Positions 1 through 7,322 of a DNA stretch of 38,377 nucleotides are shown here, one piece after another; the first letter of the stretch is position 1, and the number at the start of each line of letters is the position of its first letter. This stretch comes from Clostridiaceae bacterium (GTDB lineage Bacteria; Bacillota; Clostridia; Lachnospirales; Lachnospiraceae). Position numbers and translations under genes: made by a program. Where the stretch lies: positions 1-38,377 of the forward strand of contig JAJQGL010000106.1 of the NCBI GenBank assembly GCA_021200535.1. The letters are read 5' to 3'. The notes beneath the pieces are model-generated. The model had not been told where the DNA came from. It ran no database searches and saw nothing but the letters and a program-made list of their open reading frames with translations.

Positions 1-50
<50 letters not shown>

Positions 51-51
51 A

Positions 52-585
52 TTGCATGCACACTCTGCAATGAAAGACTACATACCTTTTGGGAATCCTA
101 TGAAATATATAGCATGGTTTGAGTTTGGACTGCTTTTGCCGGATATTATTTTTTATATGCGCAGGAAGTCAATGTGGAAATTGAAATTTGCAAATGTGGT
201 TAGCATCTTGTACATGATTATTTTTTTGGTATATAGAAGCATAAATTCTTCTCTCATCCACTTTCTGAGCAGACAAATTGTACTTCCGTGTATTGCTGTT
301 GTTCTTTTGCTGTTTTATTGCGAGTATATTGTGGAGAAATGCGATAAGAAAATGTACTGGCAGATAAAGAGATTGTCATCTTATACCTATGGTATTTATT
401 TATGGGCAGAAGCATTGAATTATTTGCTTTTATATTTGTTTTACAGGATTGGCGGCATTGAAGTGTTTGGACAGGAATCTTTTGCAGCAGGGCTTTGGAT
501 GCTGCGTGTGTTTGGAACACTTTTTGTATCCTTATTCATAACATGGATTTTAAAAAAAATAAGATTTCCTGTTAAGTGTTATTAA
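52..585 (+). CDS. Acyltransferase-3 family membrane protein, C-terminal fragment
   Basis: The open frame runs into the poly-C edge, so the true start is missing and the in-frame TTG at 52 is not a credible initiation site. About 177 residues remain, with at least four hydrophobic helices. The segment RLSSYTYGIYLWAEAL near residue 108 matches the late 'lgk-SY-iYLwH' helix of the acyltransferase-3 (OafA/YrhL) family, which O-acetylates or succinylates surface polysaccharides at the membrane. In this copy the usual His after Leu-Trp is Ala. The gene is followed 44 nt later by licD on the same strand, which fits the tail of a surface-glycan cluster. Family placement rests on the C-terminal part only; another polytopic glycan-modifying enzyme is possible. 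Confidence 0.6.
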   Translation: MHAHSAMKDYIPFGNPMKYIAWFEFGLLLPDIIFYMRRKSMWKLKFANVVSILYMIIFLVYRSINSSLIHFLSRQIVLPCIAVVLLLFYCEYIVEKCDKKMYWQIKRLSSYTYGIYLWAEALNYLLLYLFYRIGGIEVFGQESFAAGLWMLRVFGTLFVSLFITWILKKIRFPVKCY

Positions 586-629
586 ACAACAGATGAAATT
601 TAAATAGTAAAAAAGGGAGGAATGAATTT

Positions 630-1469
630 ATGAAAATGGTAGATTCGCTACAGGAAATACAGAGAATGGAATTTGATATTTTGATTGCAGTCAGGAGTTT
701 CTGCAGAGAGAATGACATCAAATATTCTCTTGGATATGGAACGCTCTTAGGAGCAGTCCGTCACAAAGGATTCATACCCTGGGATGACGATATTGACCTG
801 ATTATGTTAAGGGAAGAATATGAGAAGTTTATGAATGCAGCGCGAAAATGCGGCGGATATATTACAGAACGATATATAGTGAAGTTTCCGCTTGATGGAG
901 AGTACATCTATCCATTTATGAAGGTTGTGGATACGTATACTGTTGTGGAAGAAGAGATGATAAAAGAAAAAGAAGATCTGGGTGTGTGGGTGGATATTTT
1001 TCCTGTTGATTTTTTTGACAACACAACAGATATTGGGAAACTCTTGTCGGAGCGCCAAAAAGATTTTATAGAGCTTCAAAGGTTCGTCGCAAGGGACAGA
1101 CGAAAGATAAAGAAAATTGCCAGGAAAATATATTTGTTGTTTCACACATGGACAGGCCGGGGCTGGCAGTACCGGAGAAACAGGCTTTTAGAGGTTTTGC
1201 CGCATGAAAAGAGGGATATAGCGGCACAGGCGACTTGGTGTTATAGCAAAAACTGGTTTCCGAGCGAACTTTTTAATGAATATACAGAGTTGGAATTTGA
1301 GGGAGAAAAATTCAGCTGTTTTAAAAGATACGATGAAATATTAACGGAAATCTATGGTGATTATATGGTTCTGCCGCCGCAGGATCAAAGATTATATCAT
1401 AAATTAAAAGCGTTTATTTTAAAAGGAGATACGGATGAAAAAAGTATGTGTAGTAATAGTAACGTATAA
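630..1469 (+). CDS. LicD family phosphotransferase
   Basis: This 279-residue protein has the LicD nucleotidyltransferase-fold signature near residues 31-66: YSLGYGTLLGAVRHKGF followed by IPWDDDIDL, where the DDDID acidic cluster binds metal. LicD proteins transfer phosphocholine, or related phospho-alcohols, from a CDP-activated donor onto teichoic acid or capsular sugars at the cytoplasmic face. A GGGAGG site at 615-620 lies 9 nt before the ATG. The 3' end overlaps the next gene by 35 bases, so the two are translationally linked. The TagD-like cytidylyltransferase two genes downstream is a plausible source of its CDP-linked donor (inference). The transferred group cannot be told from sequence. 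Confidence 0.88.
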   Translation: MKMVDSLQEIQRMEFDILIAVRSFCRENDIKYSLGYGTLLGAVRHKGFIPWDDDIDLIMLREEYEKFMNAARKCGGYITERYIVKFPLDGEYIYPFMKVVDTYTVVEEEMIKEKEDLGVWVDIFPVDFFDNTTDIGKLLSERQKDFIELQRFVARDRRKIKKIARKIYLLFHTWTGRGWQYRRNRLLEVLPHEKRDIAAQATWCYSKNWFPSELFNEYTELEFEGEKFSCFKRYDEILTEIYGDYMVLPPQDQRLYHKLKAFILKGDTDEKSMCSNSNV

Positions 1470-2409
1470 TCGGAAAAAGTATCTTATACCGTTGATTGAG
1501 AGATTATGTAATCAATCTTATGGCATTGATTCTATTATCGTGGTTGATAATCACAGTGAGGATAATACATTTGAGGCGCTGCAAAATATCGGATATGCGG
1601 ACAAGGATTCTGAAAATGTACTTCATCAAAAAGAATTCAGAAATAGAAAGGCATATTATTATCGGATGAGTTATAACAGCGGCGGTTCAGGAGGATTTGC
1701 GAAAGGGTTTGAACTGGCAGGAAAGCTGCCGGCAGATTATATTTGGGCAATGGATGATGATGTATTGCCAGAGAATGACTGCCTGGAAAATTTATTGGAT
1801 TGTATGGATGAGAATGCACAGGTTGCGCTGCCCTGCAGAACAGATCATAATTTTACCGACAGTGCATGTGTGAAATATAATCTGCATAACCCTTTTATTT
1901 TTAGAAGAAGAAAACGTGCTACATCTGTGAAAAGCACAGAGTTAAAGGATGATATCACAAAAATAGAATCCATTGTTTTTGAGGGACCGATTTTTTCTGC
2001 GGAGGTTGTGAGAAAAGTGGGCATTCCGAATGCAGATTATTTTATTTTTTATGATGATTCCGATTATGCAAGGAGATGCCGTGCCTTTACAGAGATTAAT
2101 TATAATAAAAGGGCAATTTTGCATAAATGTATTATTCCAACACAGACAAAAGCATTGGACTGGCGATATTATTATGTTTTAAGAAATCAGTTTATCTTTG
2201 ACAGAAGATATGGTGAGAATATTGGGGTAAAAAAAATAAGACCGTTTCTCATTGCAATGTCGCAGGTAATTGCCGCTTTGCGAAAACGCAGTATTTATGA
2301 AGCGCGTATTGCGTATGCAGCGTATCAGGATGCTGTGAAAAACAAACTTGGTAAGACGGTTAATCCGGGGGGAATGCAAGAGTATTTGACAGAAAGAAAA
2401 CAGGGGTAA
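1435..2409 (+). CDS. Family 2 glycosyltransferase
   Basis: This 324-residue GT-A enzyme opens with KKVCVVIVTYNRKKYL and carries the metal-binding acidic motif WAMDDDVLPE near residue 105. The body resembles GlfT2/rhamnosyltransferase-type GT2 proteins: a GGSGGFAKG loop and a late FIFYDDSDYARR segment that probably includes the catalytic base. It would transfer a sugar from a nucleotide donor to a lipid-linked glycan at the membrane. The start overlaps licD by 35 nt, and AAAAGGAG at 1421-1428 gives a good ribosome site. It is cotranscribed with licD and the tagD-like gene. Sugar and linkage are not predictable. Confidence 0.87.
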   Translation: MKKVCVVIVTYNRKKYLIPLIERLCNQSYGIDSIIVVDNHSEDNTFEALQNIGYADKDSENVLHQKEFRNRKAYYYRMSYNSGGSGGFAKGFELAGKLPADYIWAMDDDVLPENDCLENLLDCMDENAQVALPCRTDHNFTDSACVKYNLHNPFIFRRRKRATSVKSTELKDDITKIESIVFEGPIFSAEVVRKVGIPNADYFIFYDDSDYARRCRAFTEINYNKRAILHKCIIPTQTKALDWRYYYVLRNQFIFDRRYGENIGVKKIRPFLIAMSQVIAALRKRSIYEARIAYAAYQDAVKNKLGKTVNPGGMQEYLTERKQG

Positions 2410-2439
2410 TCATGAATTTACCAAGAAAGGAGAAAAGAT

Positions 2440-2874
2440 TTGGTTATCGGATATACAACTGGTGTATATGATTTGTTTCATATTGGACATCTTAACTTAT
2501 TCAAGAATGCAAAAGGCATGTGTGATAAGCTGATAGTTGGTGTCACTGTTGACGAATTGGTACAATACAAAGGTAAGAACGCGATGATCCCATTTGAGGA
2601 CAGAATAGAACTTGTTCGTAGTTGTAAATATGTGGATGCGGCCGTTCCTCAACAAGATATGGATAAGTTAACTGCCTGCAAAAAATTAGGAGCCTCTTAT
2701 CTTTTTGTCGGAGATGACTGGTATGGAACGGATAAATGGAAAAAATATGAGAGTGAGTTTGAACAAGAAGGAATCAAAATTGTGTATTTTCCATATACAA
2801 AAGGTATTTCTTCTACTAAAATTTCGTCTGCACTGGGTGCTGTACGCAAGGATGATTTGCATGAATTTAAATAA
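2440..2874 (+). CDS. tagD: Glycerol-3-phosphate cytidylyltransferase-like (TagD family)
   Basis: This 144-residue cytidylyltransferase activates a phospho-alcohol with CTP; TagD itself makes CDP-glycerol. The HxGH nucleotide-binding motif is present as H14-I-G-H17 within GVYDLFHIGHLN, and the C-terminal GISSTKI segment matches the TagD ISTT motif. Length is close to the usual 125-140 residues. Translation starts at TTG (2440), set by AAGGAG at 2427-2432 with 7-nt spacing; no ATG fits. It lies between a GT2 gene and an asparagine-synthetase-like gene, and near licD, so it may make CDP-glycerol or another CDP-alcohol for LicD. The family also includes enzymes for other phospho-alcohols, so the substrate is uncertain. 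Confidence 0.82.
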   Translation: MVIGYTTGVYDLFHIGHLNLFKNAKGMCDKLIVGVTVDELVQYKGKNAMIPFEDRIELVRSCKYVDAAVPQQDMDKLTACKKLGASYLFVGDDWYGTDKWKKYESEFEQEGIKIVYFPYTKGISSTKISSALGAVRKDDLHEFK

Positions 2875-2891
2875 CAGGGAGGATTATAGTT

Positions 2892-3944
2892 ATGGCAATT
2901 GATAAAAATTTTTGTATGAGTTCCTATTTGGCATTTCGTTATATCGAGGATGATGGTAAGGACTTTTTTAACTTAGAAGGGGTGCATCACAGAAATATAA
3001 CACCAATTCCCGATTCAGAACGAATCCTTGTCAAAACAGCTGATGATATTGGACGGGAAATCGAAAAACAGATTACATTATTTGACGATAAGAAAAAGGG
3101 AATCCTATTATCTGGAGGTATGGATTCTGCAATTGTTGCTTCTTACTTGTCCGGATCAGATGCGTATACTTTTCGTTTTCTGAATGGGGAATATCAGAAG
3201 GATGAATTAGCAAGAGCAAAGTACTATGCAGATTACTATGGACTGACTTTGCATTATGTTGATATATCGTGGGATACAGTTATAAAGTATCTTCCGGCAG
3301 TGATGGCTGCTAAGGGAGCTCCTTTACATTCTATTGAACCACAGATTTTACAGGCTGCATTACAGGCAAAAAAAGATGGTATAGAAGTAATGTTCGTTGG
3401 AGAAAGTTCTGATCTTATTTTTGGTGGCATGGATGGTCTTCTTGCTAAAGATTGGACGATGGAAGAATTTATTGAGCGATATACTTTTACAAAGCCAGAA
3501 GATGTTTTAGTTGAACCTGTTAGTATGCGTTATTTATATGAACGATACAGAAGCGATGCAGATAAAATTGATTTTCTTAGTTTTATGGATAATGTTTTTT
3601 CTGTTGAATCTTCGAGCTCTTATTTAAATGCGTTTTCTGTAGCACAGGTGCCGTATTATGACCCTTATGCGAAGCTTAAAATGGCTGACAAATTAGATTT
3701 GTATCGTGTCAGACATGGAGAACCAAAATATTTAATAAGAGAATTAATGGCTTCCAGGTATCCTGAGATTCCGGTACCCAATAAAGTTCCTATGCCGAGA
3801 CCTGTGGATAGTTATTTTAGAAATTGGGGAGGTCCAACAAGACCAGAATTTAGAAGCGATATAGATATTAGCTCTTTCACGGGTAACCAAAAATGGCAGA
3901 TGTATTGTCTGGAGCAGTTTTTGGATATTAATGAACCGCTATGA
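2892..3944 (+). CDS. Asparagine synthetase-like ATP-dependent amidoligase without glutaminase domain
   Basis: This 350-residue protein keeps the ATP-pyrophosphatase half of AsnB: the PP-loop S74-GGMDS-A80, then ITLFDDKKKG just upstream and EVMFVGESSDLIFGGMDG near residue 170, the second AsnB signature. It lacks the N-terminal Cys-nucleophile glutaminase domain of true AsnB (about 200 residues), so the nitrogen donor is either free ammonia or an amine substrate. AsnB-like proteins in surface-glycan loci amidate sugars, amino acids or acids by adenylation. AGGGAGG at 2876-2882 fixes the start. The 17-nt gap to tagD implies one transcript. The likely role is modification of the phospho-substituent or glycan made here (inference). 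Confidence 0.78.
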   Translation: MAIDKNFCMSSYLAFRYIEDDGKDFFNLEGVHHRNITPIPDSERILVKTADDIGREIEKQITLFDDKKKGILLSGGMDSAIVASYLSGSDAYTFRFLNGEYQKDELARAKYYADYYGLTLHYVDISWDTVIKYLPAVMAAKGAPLHSIEPQILQAALQAKKDGIEVMFVGESSDLIFGGMDGLLAKDWTMEEFIERYTFTKPEDVLVEPVSMRYLYERYRSDADKIDFLSFMDNVFSVESSSSYLNAFSVAQVPYYDPYAKLKMADKLDLYRVRHGEPKYLIRELMASRYPEIPVPNKVPMPRPVDSYFRNWGGPTRPEFRSDIDISSFTGNQKWQMYCLEQFLDINEPL

Positions 3945-4161
3945 TAACTTGCGAATAAGCTATTATTATTCTGTTGAACAAAAATGCAAAAAACATGTAA
4001 AAATGTTCAATAAGTTGAATAATCCGGCTCTCATGTCCCATCTGTCCGGGCATTTCGTAAACGCTCCATAGTGAGTACATAGACATATCTCATTATGAAT
4101 AGGGGGATTTAATTGATGATGCGTAAGTTGTTTTTCGTGCGGCTTTGTGATAAACTGTAAG

Positions 4162-4167
4162 TATAAT
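4162..4167 (+). promoter_or_regulatory. Candidate -10 box for the Rpn gene
   Basis: A perfect TATAAT sits 50 nt before the preferred ATG of the Rpn gene. No convincing -35 box is spaced 17 nt upstream. If used, transcription starts near 4174, which would exclude the upstream in-frame ATG at 4172 as the initiation codon. Confidence 0.45.
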
Positions 4168-4216
4168 TGAAATGGTGTATGTTTTTATCAGAGACTTGAT
4201 GAAAGGCGGTGGGGGA

Positions 4217-5077
4217 ATGGGCGAGGAACACCGAAGCCGGATGAAGGCTATCCAACAAGGCGCTGAAAATATGCGGCAGCTCAATCTGCTAAGTGATACG
4301 TTTGCTTCTGTCGCTTTAGAGGATATTGGAGCCTGTCAATATGTGGTTCGCAAAATTCTGGGGAAAGAGGATATCAGGATTATTGATGTGAAAGGTCAGT
4401 ATCGGTTGCTGAATCTTACTGCAAAGGATGCGATTTTAGACGCTTTTGCACAGGATAGCACGGGGCGCCAGATCAACATTGAAATCCAGAGAAGGGATAC
4501 CGTGGACCATGCAAGGCGAACAAGGTACTATGGTTCTATGGTAGATAAGAGTGTTCTGGATAAGGGCGCTGAGCATGACGAACTTCCCGACGTGTATATC
4601 ATATACATTAGTGAGACCGATTTATGGCGTGCAGGAGAAACCGTATATCCCGTGAACAAGACACTTGGAAAATCGGCTATTCCATACGATGATGGGAATC
4701 ATGTTATTTTTGTCAATGCGGCAGTGGATGATGGAAGCGAAGTTGCAAAGATGATGCAGTACTTTAAAAAAGCAGATCCTGATGACATGAGTCAGGGAGA
4801 TTTATCGAAACGAGTCCGCTATTTGAAATGTGAGAAAGGGGGATACGAAGAAATGTGTGAGGTAGCAGAAAAAATCTATGATCAGGGTATAGAACAGGGC
4901 ATAGAACAGGGCATAGAACAGGGCATAGAACAGGGCATAGAACAGGGCAAGTTGGAAAATGCGAAAGCTATGGCGGTTAGCCTGCATGAATCTGGCGTAT
5001 CTGAAGATTTGATTGCCAAGGCAGCAAATGTTAGTGTGAGCCTTGTTAGAGCCTGGCTCGGTTTATCTCTTGCTTGA
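4217..5077 (+). CDS. Rpn family PD-(D/E)XK nuclease (recombination-promoting nuclease/putative transposase)
   Basis: The preferred start at 4217 gives 286 residues and follows a purine-rich GGTGGGGG stretch; ATGs at 4172 and 4199 are in frame but lack ribosome sites. The catalytic core of the PD-(D/E)XK fold is visible as ILDAFAQDSTG then INIEIQRR (D74, E89, Q91), the DxxxxxxxG...IEIQ pattern of Rpn proteins. These are DNA endonucleases that promote RecA-independent recombination and are often mobile or present in many copies. The C-terminus carries five GIEQ repeats and then a short helical segment (VSLVRAWLGL) resembling an HTH. It stands alone, with its own terminator, between unrelated operons, consistent with insertion. 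Confidence 0.85.
   Translation: MGEEHRSRMKAIQQGAENMRQLNLLSDTFASVALEDIGACQYVVRKILGKEDIRIIDVKGQYRLLNLTAKDAILDAFAQDSTGRQINIEIQRRDTVDHARRTRYYGSMVDKSVLDKGAEHDELPDVYIIYISETDLWRAGETVYPVNKTLGKSAIPYDDGNHVIFVNAAVDDGSEVAKMMQYFKKADPDDMSQGDLSKRVRYLKCEKGGYEEMCEVAEKIYDQGIEQGIEQGIEQGIEQGIEQGKLENAKAMAVSLHESGVSEDLIAKAANVSVSLVRAWLGLSLA
4886..4945 (+). repeat. Five tandem 12-bp units encoding GIEQ
   Basis: The unit GGCATAGAACAG occurs five times head to tail (first copy GGTATAGAACAG), with a truncated sixth. Because the unit is a multiple of three, gain or loss of copies by slippage changes the number of GIEQ tetrapeptides without shifting frame. Confidence 0.95.
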
Positions 5078-5114
5078 CAAATACAAACATGAATATCAGC
5101 CCGCTGGGGTACTA

Positions 5115-5158
5115 CAGACAAGCAGAGAACCGGAGTTCTCTGCTTGTCTGCGTTTTTT
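5115..5158 (+). terminator. Rho-independent terminator after the Rpn gene
   Basis: A perfect 16-bp stem (5115-5130 with 5135-5150) closes a CGGA tetraloop and is followed by CG and six Ts (5153-5158). The T run overlaps the stop codon of the convergent ohrR gene. On the minus strand the hairpin is not followed by a T run, so it mainly serves the plus strand. Confidence 0.93.
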
Positions 5159-5612
5159 ATCGATCAGACAATGCGGTCTGTTGGTCTGGCTTTCCTAAAA
5201 TTTTGTATAACAGACGGTACAGGGTAAGTGCCTCTTCTTGTCCCAGATTAATGCAGCTTCCCATTGCCGAAGGTATTCCGGAGGCTTTTTCCTGTAACCG
5301 CGTGCCTTCCTCTGTAATTGTAACAATCAGATTCCGTTCATCTTTTTTGGAACGTCTGCGGGAAACCAATCCTTTTTTCTCCAGCTTTTTGAGCAATGGC
5401 GTTAATGTACCCGAATCCAGATAAAGTCTTTCACCCAGCTCCTTTACATTCATTTCTCCATATTCCCAAAGTACCATCATGGTAATATACTGCGTATAAG
5501 TCAAGTCAATCTGTTCCAGATAGGGTTTGTATTTTTTTACTACCTCTTTTGCACATGCATACAGAGGAAAGCAGAGCTGGTTTTCGATTTTCAGTGCTTC
5601 ATATTTTTTCAA
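5157..5612 (-). CDS. ohrR: OhrR-type MarR family organic-peroxide sensor repressor
   Basis: This 151-residue winged-helix repressor is very close to Bacillus OhrR. ENQLCFPLYA contains the reactive cysteine (C14), and the two tyrosines that hydrogen-bond it are kept in KKYKPYL and TYTQY. The recognition region LGERLYLDSGTLTPLLKKLEKKGL and the wing SKKDERNLIVTIT follow. Oxidation of the cysteine by organic peroxide releases DNA. Translation starts at TTG (5612-5610), with GGAG at 5620-5623 and 7-nt spacing. It is the last gene of a minus-strand block with two glutathione peroxidases and a TSCPD protein. No ohr peroxidase gene is in the window, so the GPx pair is the likely target. Confidence 0.9.
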   Translation of the reverse strand: MKKYEALKIENQLCFPLYACAKEVVKKYKPYLEQIDLTYTQYITMMVLWEYGEMNVKELGERLYLDSGTLTPLLKKLEKKGLVSRRRSKKDERNLIVTITEEGTRLQEKASGIPSAMGSCINLGQEEALTLYRLLYKILGKPDQQTALSDR

Positions 5613-5700
5613 TATTAATCTCCATTCCGGAGCGTTTCACGCGGCAGAATGACGCAAATGTCAGATTTGCGTCATGCATCAAAGCTGTTTGTGACGCTCC
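5613..5700 (-). promoter_or_regulatory. Structured leader upstream of ohrR
   Basis: Read on the minus strand, GGAGCGTCAC (5700-5691) can pair with GTGAAACGCTCC (5640-5629) across a two-base AA bulge. It encloses a perfect 11-bp hairpin (5675-5665 with 5659-5649, 5-nt loop). Just downstream, CTCC can instead pair with the ohrR Shine-Dalgarno GGAG (5623-5620). The two pairings compete for CTCC. The hairpins are seen in the sequence; a regulatory switch is inference. Confidence 0.5.
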
Positions 5701-5726
5701 TGCACAAATAGCCAATCCCACTATTA

Positions 5727-5733
5727 AATTGTA
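5727..5733 (-). promoter_or_regulatory. OhrR-box-like half-site before ohrR
   Basis: The minus strand reads TACAATT followed by TAATAG. TACAATT equals one arm of the Bacillus OhrR operator; the second arm is degenerate. A loose promoter (TTGTTA, 18 nt, TAATAG) surrounds it. Autoregulation of ohrR is plausible but weakly supported. Confidence 0.3.
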
Positions 5734-5762
5734 CGCAAGTATTTTAACAAAAAAGAATGTTT

Positions 5763-6026
5763 TTAACAAGTTTTTTGCTCTGCTTCATAAGCAGCGCGAA
5801 CAGCGCATGCAAGCTGGTCTGCACAGGATGTCGGACGTCTGCCGCACTGAATCCCCTTGCATTTTTCTTCGATTTGTTCTACCGTCCATCCATCTACTAA
5901 TATTGGTATTGCTTTTAAATTTCCATTACAGCCTCCGGTAAATTCAATATTTCTGACAATATTACCCTCAATATCCAGTTTGATATTAGTGGAACAGGTG
6001 TTTTGCGTTTTGTAATGATATTCCAT
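5763..6026 (-). CDS. TSCPD domain-containing small protein
   Basis: This 87-residue protein belongs to the small TSCPD family (TIGR03905-like). The name motif appears as RRPTSCADQLA near residues 64-74, and cysteines recur in NTCSTN, GGCNGN and IQCGRR. The C-terminal domain of vitamin-B12-dependent ribonucleotide reductases shares this fold. The stand-alone protein has no assigned reaction; metal or Fe-S binding by the cysteines is a reasonable guess. An AAAGGAA site lies about 6 nt before the ATG. It sits 24 nt downstream of the second peroxidase in the same transcript, which suggests a role in redox or metal stress. Confidence 0.82.
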   Translation of the reverse strand: MEYHYKTQNTCSTNIKLDIEGNIVRNIEFTGGCNGNLKAIPILVDGWTVEQIEEKCKGIQCGRRPTSCADQLACAVRAAYEAEQKTC

Positions 6027-6050
6027 AGTAATTCCTTTCCGGCTAAATGC

Positions 6051-6596
6051 CTAAAGAAGCTCTTTTATTGATTTTTCAACAATGCCCATATCCTCGGTTG
6101 GTTCAAAACGGGCAATTACGTTTCCGTTACGATCGATCAGGAATTTGGTGAAATTCCATTTAATATCCGGTTCATTTTTGTAATTAGGATTCGTCCGCTC
6201 CAGCATGCTTTCTATAAGCGGTGTTAACGGATGCTCTGGATGGAAACCTTCAAAGCCTTTTTGATCTTTCAGGTACTTATAAAGGGGAAGTGCATCATCA
6301 CCATTTACATTGATCTTTGCAAAATGTGTAAAGGTGATTCCAAAATGAGAGTCGCAAAAACTAACAATTTCTTCATTGCTTCCCGGTGCCTGGTTGCCAA
6401 ATTGGTTACATGGAAAATCCAAAATTTCAAATCCATTTGCCTGATATTTTTCATACAAATCCTGAAGATCATCATATTGCGGTGTAAAACCACATTCTGT
6501 AGCCGTATTGACGACAAGGACTACATTTCCTGCATATTGGCTCATTTTTACCATATTATCATATGCATCGATTGCTTCATAATCATAAAATTTCAT
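6051..6596 (-). CDS. Glutathione peroxidase family protein (Cys type), second copy
   Basis: This 181-residue thioredoxin-fold peroxidase has the GPx catalytic set: cysteine in VNTATECGFTPQY (Cys in place of selenocysteine), Gln in FPCNQFGNQAPG and Trp/Asn in WNFTKFLIDRNG. In bacteria such non-selenium enzymes usually reduce lipid and organic hydroperoxides with thioredoxin rather than glutathione. It has an extra segment around residues 115-135 (GFEGFHPEHPLTPLIESML) absent from its upstream paralogue. AAGGAG precedes the ATG, and the gene lies 19 nt after the first peroxidase. It likely depends on the promoter and operator at 7219-7264. Confidence 0.93.
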   Translation of the reverse strand: MKFYDYEAIDAYDNMVKMSQYAGNVVLVVNTATECGFTPQYDDLQDLYEKYQANGFEILDFPCNQFGNQAPGSNEEIVSFCDSHFGITFTHFAKINVNGDDALPLYKYLKDQKGFEGFHPEHPLTPLIESMLERTNPNYKNEPDIKWNFTKFLIDRNGNVIARFEPTEDMGIVEKSIKELL

Positions 6597-6615
6597 ATCT
6601 GCTTGCTCCTTTCGT

Positions 6616-7089
6616 TTATATAAGCTTTTTTATTTCCGTTTCAAGTGCCGCTGGTGTTTTCGTCGGTGCAAAGCGGGCTGTTACAGTTCCTTCCCTGTCT
6701 ACAAGGAATTTTGTAAAGTTCCATTTTATGGCACTCCCGGCAATGCCGCCGCATTCTGCTTTGAGATAGTGGTAAAGAGGTTCTTCCTTTTTCCCATTTA
6801 CGTTGATTTTGTGGAACTGTGGGAAAGTAATTCCATATCTGCCGGTACAAAAACTTGCAATTTCTTCATCACTTCCCGGTGCCTGTCCTGCAAATTGATT
6901 GCATGGAAAATCAAGTATTTCAAATCCCTTGTCTGCATATTTTTCATATAAATCCTGCAAACCATCATATTGCGGTGTAAATCCGCAGCCGGTAGCCGTA
7001 TTTACAATCAAAAGCACTTTTCCTTTGTAATTCGATAATGCAACATCATTTCCGTTTCCGTCTTTTACTTTGTAATCATAAATTCCCAT
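6616..7089 (-). CDS. Glutathione peroxidase family protein (Cys type), first copy
   Basis: The start at 7089 gives 157 residues, the normal GPx length, and follows AAGGAGA. An upstream in-frame ATG at 7218 would add 43 non-homologous residues across the leader and is rejected. Catalytic Cys (NTATGCGFTPQY), Gln (FPCNQFAGQAPG) and Trp (IKWNFTKFLVDREG) are present. It is the first gene of the peroxidase-TSCPD-ohrR block and a clear tandem paralogue of the next gene. It would reduce organic hydroperoxides using thioredoxin. The preceding promoter is overlaid by an inverted repeat consistent with repression by OhrR. Confidence 0.94.
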   Translation of the reverse strand: MGIYDYKVKDGNGNDVALSNYKGKVLLIVNTATGCGFTPQYDGLQDLYEKYADKGFEILDFPCNQFAGQAPGSDEEIASFCTGRYGITFPQFHKINVNGKKEEPLYHYLKAECGGIAGSAIKWNFTKFLVDREGTVTARFAPTKTPAALETEIKKLI

Positions 7090-7118
7090 GGTAGTCTCCT
7101 TTCCAAAGTGATTTTTCA

Positions 7119-7187
7119 CATTAGTTTCCATTTCGGAGCGCATTCTCTGTACATAACAAGTTTGTGTCAAGTGCGCGCAGACACAAA
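7119..7187 (-). promoter_or_regulatory. Peroxidase leader with hairpin and motif shared with ohrR leader
   Basis: On the minus strand an 8-bp hairpin (TTTGTGTC with GACACAAA, 7187-7180 and 7168-7161, 11-nt loop) is followed by a 22-nt segment (7140-7119) matching the segment before ohrR (5634-5613) at 18 of 22 positions, centred on CGCTCCGRAATGGA. This suggests a shared leader or intergenic repeat element. Confidence 0.45.
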
Positions 7188-7218
7188 TCTTATACGAATG
7201 AATACATTTACACATCAA

Positions 7219-7264
7219 TTAATTGTGTTAAATTAAATTTAGCACAATTTAAAATGCATGTCAA
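7219..7264 (-). promoter_or_regulatory. Peroxidase operon promoter with overlapping inverted-repeat operator
   Basis: The minus strand has TTGACA (7264-7259), a 17-nt spacer and TAAATT (7241-7236). An inverted repeat, TTAATTGTG (7219-7227) with CACAATTTAA (7243-7252), covers the spacer, the -10 box and the start region. Its AATTGTG/CACAATT arms resemble the AATTGTA/TACAATT arms of the Bacillus OhrR box. Position over the promoter argues for repression; OhrR is the adjacent candidate. Confidence 0.7.
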
Positions 7265-7322
7265 GTAAAAATTATATTGAATATTGCTGACAGATGCGTA
7301 AGGGAATGGTGCATAGAAAGCA

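Noticed and set aside
4116-4160. A 14-codon frame (MMRKLFFVRLCDKL) after AGGGGG, a possible leader peptide before the Rpn gene
   Set aside because: Too short, no repeat or hairpin follows it as in known attenuators, and the -10 box of the next gene overlaps its end. The rest of 3945-4216 shows only a 7-bp inverted repeat (TTGAACA/TGTTCAA) and no gene.
5649-5675. The 11-bp hairpin as a terminator of the peroxidase operon
   Set aside because: On the minus strand no T run follows, and it lies inside a larger closed stem just before ohrR.
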